A stretch of 53,012 nt of DNA from contig JALHRJ010000028.1 of the NCBI GenBank assembly GCA_022841475.1, forward strand, positions 1 to 53,012, written 5' to 3'. Below are positions 17,144 to 23,899 of the stretch, in pieces. A program made the position numbers and the translations under genes. Source of the stretch: Cyclobacteriaceae bacterium (lineage in GTDB: Bacteria > Bacteroidota > Bacteroidia > Cytophagales > Cyclobacteriaceae). A model generated the notes under the pieces. That model searched no databases. It was not told where the DNA came from and saw nothing but the letters and a program-made list of their open reading frames with translations. How positions within the stretch are numbered: position 1 is the first letter of the stretch; each line of letters starts with the position of its first letter.

Positions 17144-17977
17144 ATGAAAAAAATCTGTCTATTCATTTTATTGAGTGGCCTTGTTACTCTCTCCTACGCC
17201 CAGGAGATCGGCCTTCAACTTTACAGCCTTCGGAATGAAATTCCTAAAGATGTGCCCGGCTCTTTAGCGATTATAAAAGATTGGGGGATTAAAGAAATAG
17301 AAGGCGGTAGCACTTATGGCTTGACGCTTGAAGAATTTAATGCACTCTGCAAAAAGAACAACCTCAAAATGGTGAGCATCGGGGCAGGATTTGATGAATT
17401 GGAGAAAGATGCCGTTGCGGTGGCAACTAAAGCAAAACAATTTGGAGCGAAGTATGTCATGTGTTCCTGGATTCCACACACGGGAAATGATTTTACACTG
17501 GCGGATACAGAAAAAGCAATTGCTGTATTTGAAAAAGCAGGCAAAGTGTTGGCAGCTCAGGGTCTTTCCTTGTGCTATCATATTCATGGTTATGAATTCA
17601 GACCGTATGAAAATGGCACCCTGTTCGATCTGATGGTGAAACGCCTTGATCCTAAGTTCGTAAATTTTGAAATGGATGTATTCTGGGTAAGACATCCGGG
17701 TCAGGATCCGGTTGCGTTGTTAAAAAAGTATCCACAACGATTTCCTCTTATGCATCTGAAAGATCGCAGAATCGGCACCCCTGACAGTCAGGATGGACAT
17801 GCCGATAACGAAACCAATGTTGTGCTAGGCTCCGGTGATGTAGGCATTGCTGCCATTATGAAGGAAGCAAGGAAGTTAGGCGTGAAACTTTTTTTTATTG
17901 AAGATGAATCTGCCCATGCCATAGAACAGATTCCGAAAAGTCTGGCTTATCTTAAGTCTATTAGTAAGGGGAAATAA
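17144..17977 (+). CDS. Exported TIM-barrel protein, sugar phosphate isomerase/epimerase-like
   Basis: 277 residues from ATG 17144. The N terminus MKKICLFILLSGLVTLSYAQ is a signal peptide cleaved after AQ, which decides against the earlier in-frame TTG at 17105. The mature part is a xylose isomerase-like (AP endonuclease 2 family) barrel: GLQLYSLRNEIPKDV, CYHIHGYEFRP, FEMDVFWVRHPGQDP, MHLKDRR and the C-terminal IEDE. The His, Glu/Asp and His residues are the likely metal ligands. The enzyme would act in the periplasm on an unknown sugar derivative. The Tat-exported protein at 34560-35471 is a paralogue (GLQLYCVRDEMK). It lies 54 bases after leuA, but its role seems unrelated. Confidence 0.82.
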   Translation: MKKICLFILLSGLVTLSYAQEIGLQLYSLRNEIPKDVPGSLAIIKDWGIKEIEGGSTYGLTLEEFNALCKKNNLKMVSIGAGFDELEKDAVAVATKAKQFGAKYVMCSWIPHTGNDFTLADTEKAIAVFEKAGKVLAAQGLSLCYHIHGYEFRPYENGTLFDLMVKRLDPKFVNFEMDVFWVRHPGQDPVALLKKYPQRFPLMHLKDRRIGTPDSQDGHADNETNVVLGSGDVGIAAIMKEARKLGVKLFFIEDESAHAIEQIPKSLAYLKSISKGK

Positions 17978-18003
17978 GTTAGTCAGAAATTCAAGTTTAC
18001 TAA

Positions 18004-18438
18004 TCACAAAGCCTTTAACTTTTCACCAAGTTTTTCCGGAATGCTTGCAATTTTGCGCTTTGAATAATCGAAGCAAACAATGCCTGTTTTGCCATGAGCA
18101 ACTTCCTTATGCGAAGCCTTGTTTATAATCCGATAGTATAGATCAAATCCAAATTTATTCAAATCCCCGACAGCTATTGCAATTTTCAGCGTATCGCCTA
18201 GAAAGGATTCTGCCTTATATACTATAGCCGCATCGCTTACAATCTGACCGATTGAGCCTTCCAGCTTCACCTCACTTTCAAAACCCATCGCGCGATAAAA
18301 CAACGTACGGGCTTCCTGCATGAGGGTAAGTATGCTGTCGTTGCCAACATGATTACCATAGTTCAAATCGCTTACCCGCACAGCTATTTCGGTTTGAAAG
18401 GAAAATTTTTCAGGTAGTTCTATTTCAATGCGTGCCAT
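18004..18438 (-). CDS. Acyl-CoA thioesterase, 4HBT hotdog fold (YbgC/FadM-like)
   Basis: 144 residues from ATG 18436-18438; a TTG seven codons upstream is less likely. Conserved features are VRVSDLNYGNHVGNDSILTLMQEAR, with the catalytic Asp and the HVGN turn, and the later strand AIVYKAESFLGDTLKI. Proteins of this family hydrolyse acyl-CoA or related thioesters as tetramers in the cytoplasm. Substrate is not predictable. Its start faces that of mtgA across only 33 bases, so the two genes share a small divergent promoter region. Confidence 0.85.
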   Translation of the reverse strand: MARIEIELPEKFSFQTEIAVRVSDLNYGNHVGNDSILTLMQEARTLFYRAMGFESEVKLEGSIGQIVSDAAIVYKAESFLGDTLKIAIAVGDLNKFGFDLYYRIINKASHKEVAHGKTGIVCFDYSKRKIASIPEKLGEKLKAL

Positions 18439-18471
18439 CTTGGTTAATTTGCTGCACAAGTATACGCATTG

Positions 18472-19197
18472 ATGATCAAATTAAGTTTTCTGCTAAATGT
18501 GTGGAGAAAGGTAAAGCGGGCTTTCATCATCCTGCTGGCAGCTCAATTCATTTACATCATTCTCCTGCGGTGGATTGATCCGCCTGTCACGATCACACAA
18601 CTTACCAACTGGGTAAGTGGCTATGGGTTAAAGCGCGACTATATCAATTTTAAAGAGATGTCGCCCAACATCCGGCTGGCGGTGATGGCCTCCGAAGATC
18701 AACTATTCCCAGATCACAATGGGTTCGATATAAAAAGCATCAAGAAAGCACTTGAAACAAATAAGAAGAGTAAACGCATTCGCGGAGCCTCTACCATTAG
18801 CCAGCAGGTAGCCAAGAATGTATTTCTCTGGCAAGGGCGGAGTTGGTTTCGAAAAGGACTGGAAGTCTACTTTACATTTATGATTGAGTTGTTCTGGAGC
18901 AAAGAACGCATTCTAGAAATGTATCTCAATGTAGCTGAGATGGGAAAAGGAATTTTTGGAGTAGAAGCTGCCGCCCGAAGCTATTTTAAAAAATCTGCCA
19001 GTAAGCTCACACGTACAGAATCGGCACGTATTGCGGCTTGTTTACCCAATCCAAAAAAATACAAAGCCGAACCTGTATCACCGTATGTGGCGAGGCGCGC
19101 TGCGTGGATTTTAAGACAGATGAATAATCTGGAGGGTGATGAAGATGTACAAAAGTTGTTGGCGGTGCCGAAATCCGTTAAGAAAAAGAGCAAATAA
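18472..19197 (+). CDS. mtgA: Monofunctional peptidoglycan glycosyltransferase
   Basis: 241 residues from ATG 18472. A GT51 enzyme that polymerises lipid II into glycan strands at the inner membrane. One membrane segment (about residues 17-34, AFIILLAAQFIYIILLRW) precedes the domain. The catalytic Glu lies in ASEDQLFPDHNGFD. RGASTISQQVAKN, then the second Glu in KERILEMYLNVAEMG, and the FGVEAAARSYFKK motif are all present. There is no transpeptidase domain, so it is the MtgA type rather than a bifunctional PBP. Confidence 0.93.
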   Translation: MIKLSFLLNVWRKVKRAFIILLAAQFIYIILLRWIDPPVTITQLTNWVSGYGLKRDYINFKEMSPNIRLAVMASEDQLFPDHNGFDIKSIKKALETNKKSKRIRGASTISQQVAKNVFLWQGRSWFRKGLEVYFTFMIELFWSKERILEMYLNVAEMGKGIFGVEAAARSYFKKSASKLTRTESARIAACLPNPKKYKAEPVSPYVARRAAWILRQMNNLEGDEDVQKLLAVPKSVKKKSK

Positions 19198-19320
19198 ATA
19201 ATCCATTATTTGTTGTTTAAAGCGCACCGTCAATTTGGAAAAGATGATGAAATACTAAATACTTGAAAGTCGCAATATTCATGTAAATTAGATCAGATTC
19301 ATGACAATACTGCTCTAATC

Positions 19321-19743
19321 ATGGCAACTACAAGAAAATTAATTTTGATTTCTCTTATTATACTAATAAGATCACTTAACGGGTACACGCAATTTAACCG
19401 TACATATACCAGTAGCATTAATTACAAGGCAATAGGCTATCAGATATGTACTGTACATGCTGCTGAAAAAACTGAAGTAAAAATAGGAATCGAATTTATA
19501 TTGGAATCTGAGAAAGTTGAAAATATTACTTTAAATCAAGTCTGGATTTTCCCGAAAGAAATAGCGGACGAGAAGGGAAATAAATTTAAGGATGTTAAAA
19601 CCAATATTGAGAAACCCACAAATGAAAACATTTACCTGTCATTCACAATGAATGAGCGTAATGATCTCGTAAAAGGCAAATGGAAATACAGACTTTACCA
19701 CAAAAAGAAATTGCTATTTGAAAAAGAATTTTGGATTGAGTGA
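19321..19743 (+). CDS. Unknown exported protein
   Basis: 140 residues. The N terminus (KLILISLIILIRSLNGYTQ) is a signal peptide. The mature part is beta-rich with no catalytic motif. The end (GKWKYRLYHKKKLLFEKEF) resembles the last strands of a small beta-sandwich such as DUF3859, but that is a weak impression. Base composition is AT-rich compared with mtgA. Its last 49 bases overlap the end of the convergent gene at 19695-20075. Function unknown. Confidence 0.65.
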   Translation: MATTRKLILISLIILIRSLNGYTQFNRTYTSSINYKAIGYQICTVHAAEKTEVKIGIEFILESEKVENITLNQVWIFPKEIADEKGNKFKDVKTNIEKPTNENIYLSFTMNERNDLVKGKWKYRLYHKKKLLFEKEFWIE

Positions 19744-20075
19744 ATGAAGATGTTGAGAAATCGTTGTCGCAAAAGAATTCGATTGTGATTTAATATTTCC
19801 GTTTTGTATTCAGTAGATTTAATCCATTTCAGATTAATTTGTTCCTTAAGTGAAATTGGAACAATTGGAAACCTTTGATCATTGTAATATAATTCAATAT
19901 GCGTGGTGTCATATTTAATATTAATCGAAAAAAAGTCTCTTTGAATTTTTAATGATTCATTAATTGATAGTGTGTCAAAGCGTAAATTAAACAGACTATC
20001 CTGTGAAACTTGATTACTTATTAATGTAATTGAAATTACTAACATCACACGTAAAACCAATTTATTCAACTTCAT
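19695..20075 (-). CDS. Unknown small exported protein
   Basis: 126 residues. A hydrophobic N-terminal segment (LVLRVMLVISITLISNQVS) could be a signal peptide or anchor. The rest has alternating short strands (INIKYDTTHIELYYNDQRF) and no known motif. The last 16 codons lie on the opposite strand of the preceding gene's end, so the true C terminus may have been lost or extended into a neighbour. It is probably a real but fast-evolving gene; a spurious frame cannot be excluded. Confidence 0.45.
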   Translation of the reverse strand: MKLNKLVLRVMLVISITLISNQVSQDSLFNLRFDTLSINESLKIQRDFFSINIKYDTTHIELYYNDQRFPIVPISLKEQINLKWIKSTEYKTEILNHNRILLRQRFLNIFIHSIQNSFSNSNFFLW

Positions 20076-20138
20076 AAAGGGTTCATTAAGTCTGAAACCT
20101 CGAAAATCTGAGTCTTATAACCATAATACTTATCATAA

Positions 20139-21623
20139 TCAAATTGTTTTAGCTAAAGGTTGTTTTAGCTCCTCTTGCACTTTATCGTCAGATGGTCGTG
20201 GTGCTTTCATATTGACAATATTTCCTGATTGATCAATTATTATATAACTAGGAACGCCAAATAGTTTATAAGCGGTATATAAAGATTGTACCTTATCAGG
20301 TTCTATATTTATATGAAGACCTTTCCATGCTTTATCTTCCGTAAGAAATTTCTCCCAGTCAGATTTATTTCGATCGACAGAGACATTTAGAAATTGAATG
20401 TTTTCATTACTCGCAAATTTTTGTTGTAACTTTTTGGATGCCGGTATTTCTGCAATACATGGGCCACACCAAGTTGCCCACATATCAATGTATACCACCT
20501 TCCCTTTTAGATCCGTTATTGAAACCTTTTTTCCCTCCGGTGTATAGCCTTCAAATTCCGGGGCGGGGTTACCCGGAGCAATAGCAAGCCATTCGTTATA
20601 GAAATTATTTAAAGCTGGTAAATAACTGGAATTTTGATAGGTCCTTTTAAAATCCGCAAAGACTGAGTCAGTTTCGGTAGTAATCCCATATGCTGCAAGC
20701 CAATAATTAAAATCTAATGCGATCATGTATTCACGGATAGTTTCAGGATAATCACCTTTTTTAATGAGGGCATTGGACATGAGCGGGGCCAAATCTCTTG
20801 AGACTTTGGTGACAAGAAGTTGCTCTGAAACGGGTATGTTGATAGTATTATGCCAATAGAAATTAAGAAGCATTTGATAGTCTCCATAGCCATTTGTTAA
20901 AAGTGCGGTGTCTAACGGAATACTATTAGTTAAATTTTCAATTTCTTTGGAAACCCTCGCTTCCAAATATTCCTTTCCATTCTTTTGCGCCTCCCACTTT
21001 TCGTTAAGGGAATTATTCAATTTATAAAACTTAAATTCCTGCGCAACCCCTAAAAACTTAATAGTGTTTTTATATTCAAGCATGGATATTGTCTCGTTTG
21101 TGAGTTTAACGGAATCCTTGTAGTCATTATGAAAATTAGTAATTGTAGTTTTGAGAGAGTCAAACCGATGTAGAAATTCATTATTATCTAGTTGGTTCAG
21201 GCCCCTTCCGTTGGCCCATTTGATTTTCTCAACATTTGAATTAACCCATGAGATATAGTTATTTATCTCGGCCCCAACTCCAGAATGCTTTAAAGGTATC
21301 TGGTAATCCTCGCCAACTTCTTCGATCTGCAAATCATACCCGGAAGACAGATAAACTTCCCCATACTTTTTACCTATTTGAATCGTGACGAACATTGGCT
21401 TTTTTAGGGGTAATACAAATGAACAGTGGCCTAAGGAGTCTGTTTTCGATTCATAAAGTGTGACCTGATCAATGTTGGTGTACAGATTGATTTTTACCTC
21501 CTCATTGAGTTGTGTTTTACTCTTGATAGTAAGTGTTGCTTTATCATTCTCTTTATTATGACATCCAATGATCACTAACAGTAGAATGACTAAGCCGAGC
21601 CATGTTTTTGAGAGTGATTTCAT
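20139..21623 (-). CDS. TlpA-like thiol-disulfide oxidoreductase lipoprotein
   Basis: 494 residues from ATG 21621-21623. The start gives a clean lipoprotein signal (LVILLLVIIGC, lipid-bearing Cys21); an upstream in-frame ATG would put 16 residues before it. Residues ~30-340 are a Bacteroidota-type N-terminal region (DUF4369-like beta domain plus a helical part). The C-terminal ~140 residues are a thioredoxin fold: GNPAPEF, then DMWATWCGPCIAEIP with the redox CGPC near residue 384, and the cis-Pro in FGVPSYIII. It probably reduces or exchanges disulfides in the periplasm; its partner is unknown. Confidence 0.85.
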   Translation of the reverse strand: MKSLSKTWLGLVILLLVIIGCHNKENDKATLTIKSKTQLNEEVKINLYTNIDQVTLYESKTDSLGHCSFVLPLKKPMFVTIQIGKKYGEVYLSSGYDLQIEEVGEDYQIPLKHSGVGAEINNYISWVNSNVEKIKWANGRGLNQLDNNEFLHRFDSLKTTITNFHNDYKDSVKLTNETISMLEYKNTIKFLGVAQEFKFYKLNNSLNEKWEAQKNGKEYLEARVSKEIENLTNSIPLDTALLTNGYGDYQMLLNFYWHNTINIPVSEQLLVTKVSRDLAPLMSNALIKKGDYPETIREYMIALDFNYWLAAYGITTETDSVFADFKRTYQNSSYLPALNNFYNEWLAIAPGNPAPEFEGYTPEGKKVSITDLKGKVVYIDMWATWCGPCIAEIPASKKLQQKFASNENIQFLNVSVDRNKSDWEKFLTEDKAWKGLHINIEPDKVQSLYTAYKLFGVPSYIIIDQSGNIVNMKAPRPSDDKVQEELKQPLAKTI

Positions 21624-21806
21624 TTGTTTGAATGATAAGGTGAGATTTAGTTCAATTCTCTTAAGATGCAATCAAACCAGGATTAGTTCTATTTCTTCAT
21701 TTTTTTTCCCGTAGTCGATCAATATTAGCCTTTTAAAATAAGCTTGCCGTTAACGTGCACTTGTCTAACCCCGAGATTCGAACCAAATGAATAATATGCA
21801 TATCCA

Positions 21807-22667
21807 TCATTCACAAGAATATTTGTAGGAATATTCATAATTATAAGCGCCAGTGTATTCGTATTTTTTAATCCAAACGTGCTCTCCATTGCGTAAAAAG
21901 GTGTAACAATATAATTCCCTTTTATTGCCATTCATGAGGTCCAATACACCCACCATATTATTTCTATTATTACCAAACCAAAATTGAGTAGTATAACCAT
22001 CACCTCCCCCCAGTGGAAACCGCACTGCATAGTCTTTGAAAACATTGGGGTTTAAATCATGAGACATCTTATGGGTAAACTTCCACCTCTGATTGTTAAT
22101 AATACACATACCATCTTCTGATTCTATGGCAAATCTTGTGTTATTGCCATTCTTGTACTCGCGCATAATATCAAAAAAACCTTCACTTAAGTAAGTGGAG
22201 TCCTTGGGATTGGTAACGAATAATTGATCATGGCTATTCGAAAACGTAGTTTCACCGTCTTCGATCAATTCAAATAAAATTGTTACTTCAAGTTCCTTAT
22301 AATCAAAAGAATACTTCCTTTGAATACCCGTTCTTGCCGAAGGCTGTATTACTACTTGCTTTATTCTATCTTCCTCATAAATCATTGTAACCGTCTCTTC
22401 TGGCAATATCGGATAATCGTCCTGCTGCTGGCTTCTATAATAAAACTCTATCATGTTATAATTTGAACCATCATGAAAGTAAGCATACTTTCCTAGTTGA
22501 TTACCATTTGTTGTTTCCAATACCTCCTGGATGATGCAAGGAGGAGTAACGTTTATAAAAGTCTGACAGAGTGGCTCGTTCAGAACAATGGTATCCGCAC
22601 ATGCATCCACAGTTTCCTCCTGCTCACAACTCATAAAAAGAAAAATTAGTAAACAGAATCTTTTCAT
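21807..22667 (-). CDS. Unknown lipoprotein
   Basis: 286 residues. The short signal MKRFCLLIFLFMSC ends in a lipobox with Cys14. The mature part is beta-strand rich, with repeating YxYxY patterns at the end (YEYTGAYNYEYSYKYSCE), as in many Bacteroidota surface lipoproteins of unknown role. No enzyme motif is visible. AT-rich like its neighbours. The 183 bases between its stop and the start of the TlpA-like gene carry a short frame resembling an amidohydrolase end (see findings). Confidence 0.75.
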   Translation of the reverse strand: MKRFCLLIFLFMSCEQEETVDACADTIVLNEPLCQTFINVTPPCIIQEVLETTNGNQLGKYAYFHDGSNYNMIEFYYRSQQQDDYPILPEETVTMIYEEDRIKQVVIQPSARTGIQRKYSFDYKELEVTILFELIEDGETTFSNSHDQLFVTNPKDSTYLSEGFFDIMREYKNGNNTRFAIESEDGMCIINNQRWKFTHKMSHDLNPNVFKDYAVRFPLGGGDGYTTQFWFGNNRNNMVGVLDLMNGNKRELYCYTFLRNGEHVWIKKYEYTGAYNYEYSYKYSCE

Positions 22668-22723
22668 TTAGATACAATATAGCAAGCAAAGAATGTTTTA
22701 TCAACCATAAATCAATATTCAGA

Positions 22724-22751
22724 TTGCTTTTAAACCAGATGCGTAACTTTG
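22724..22751 (+). promoter_or_regulatory. Promoter of a putative small transcript
   Basis: TTG at 22724-22726, a 17-base spacer, then TAACTTTG at 22744-22751, a perfect match to the Bacteroidota -7 box TAnnTTTG. No annotated gene begins within 190 bases downstream, and a terminator follows after about 50 bases. Confidence 0.55.
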
Positions 22752-22756
22752 TAGAG

Positions 22757-22830
22757 TGATGAAATTTAGAGGAGAATTGTTTGCAAACGCCTGAATGGTT
22801 ACAAGTGAGTCAGAAATGGCTCACTTTTTT
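22757..22830 (+). ncRNA. Putative small RNA or short leader transcript
   Basis: A promoter-like sequence ends at 22751 and an intrinsic terminator occupies 22803-22830, so a transcript of about 75 bases is predicted. It contains an 11-codon frame (ATG 22759 to TGA 22792, MKFRGELFANA), which may or may not be translated. The downstream methyltransferase gene has its own promoter candidate, so this need not be a leader. No known RNA family was recognised. Confidence 0.35.
22803..22830 (+). terminator. Intrinsic terminator without an upstream gene
   Basis: AAGTGAG (22803-22809) pairs with CTCACTT (22820-22826), extended by T-G and C-G pairs to nine, loop AGAAAT, then a run of T to 22830. The gene upstream is divergent, so no annotated plus-strand gene ends here. 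Confidence 0.75.
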
Positions 22831-22893
22831 ACTTCCAATATTTGGTAATAAATACTTACCCAGCGTTTCGCTAAAAGAACCGCAAGAAACAGG

Positions 22894-22924
22894 TTGAAAT
22901 CCCCCACCTACAAGGTCACTTTTG
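22894..22924 (+). promoter_or_regulatory. Promoter candidate for the AraC-methyltransferase gene
   Basis: TTG at 22894-22896, a 20-base spacer, and CACTTTTG at 22917-22924, one mismatch from TAnnTTTG. It lies 22 bases before the ATG at 22947. Confidence 0.5.
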
Positions 22925-22946
22925 TGAGGTAAAAATTAATAGCTTT

Positions 22947-23804
22947 ATGATTGTGACCACCGAACCCATCAATTACCAGCGCATCGAGCAGGCCATTCAA
23001 TACCTGGAAAAAAATTTCAAGCGCCAGCCTGAGCTAACCGAAGTGGCTGAAGAGGTGAGTGTATCCCCTTTTCACTTTCAACGCATCTTTACCGAGTGGG
23101 CGGGGATTAGTCCCAAGCGCTTTCTTCAATTTCTTACGGTTGATTTTTTAAAAGCCAGGTTGAAGCAATCCAAAAATCTGGCGGAAGCCGCAGAAGCTGC
23201 CGGACTTTCAAGTCAGTCGCGGGTGTATGATCTCTTTACTACACTCGAAGCCGTAACACCACAGGAATACAAAGAAAAAGGTAGTGGCATTCGCATCAAC
23301 TACGGATTTCATGAAACTCCTTTTGGATTAGCGCTGATTGGCGTTACCGAACGCGGTGTTTGCTGGTTATCATTTATCACTGCTGATGCTGATCCAAATT
23401 TTCAACTTCTAGAAATGAAGGAGCATTGGCATAATTCGGTTTTTCATCAAGACCAACAGTTGACAGAATCCTTCATTACTAAGATATTTAACCGCAAAGA
23501 CGCGGAGGCGCAAAGTAAATTGCATGTATTTGTGAAGGGTACCAACTTTCAAATTAAAGTATGGGAGGCGTTACTCAAACTTCCGGTTGGATCATTGACT
23601 ACCTACAACGACATTGCCGTGCAAATTCAAAATCCACAAGCCATGCAGGCAGTAGGGTCTGCCGTTGGTTCAAATCACATCGCCTATTTAATTCCCTGTC
23701 ATCGGGTAATTCGTAAAGACGGCATACTGGGCGAATATCGTTGGAGTCCCACCCGCAAAAAGAGCATGATTGGCTGGGAGATGGCCAAAGTTGAATTGCC
23801 CTGA
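22947..23804 (+). CDS. AraC-type regulator fused to O6-alkylguanine-DNA methyltransferase (Ada-like, no N-terminal Ada domain)
   Basis: 285 residues. Residues ~10-110 form a two-helix-turn-helix AraC domain (LTEVAEEVSVSPFHFQRIFTEWAG). Residues ~120-280 form the suicide methyltransferase, with Cys251 in the IPCHRVIRKDG motif and KVWEALLKLPVGSLTTYNDIA before it. The E. coli Ada protein has an additional N-terminal zinc domain that takes methyl groups from phosphotriesters and switches the regulator; that domain is absent. The protein would repair O6-methylguanine directly and may bind DNA constitutively or sense in another way. Immediate upstream promoter present. Confidence 0.9.
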   Translation: MIVTTEPINYQRIEQAIQYLEKNFKRQPELTEVAEEVSVSPFHFQRIFTEWAGISPKRFLQFLTVDFLKARLKQSKNLAEAAEAAGLSSQSRVYDLFTTLEAVTPQEYKEKGSGIRINYGFHETPFGLALIGVTERGVCWLSFITADADPNFQLLEMKEHWHNSVFHQDQQLTESFITKIFNRKDAEAQSKLHVFVKGTNFQIKVWEALLKLPVGSLTTYNDIAVQIQNPQAMQAVGSAVGSNHIAYLIPCHRVIRKDGILGEYRWSPTRKKSMIGWEMAKVELP

Positions 23805-23899
23805 TTAATCCCCTGAAGGTTCATTCGTAAAATAACTTGAGTTGCATGCAACTTTTTGACGAACATGGAGTATCTATAGGGTATTCCTACCCAACGCCT

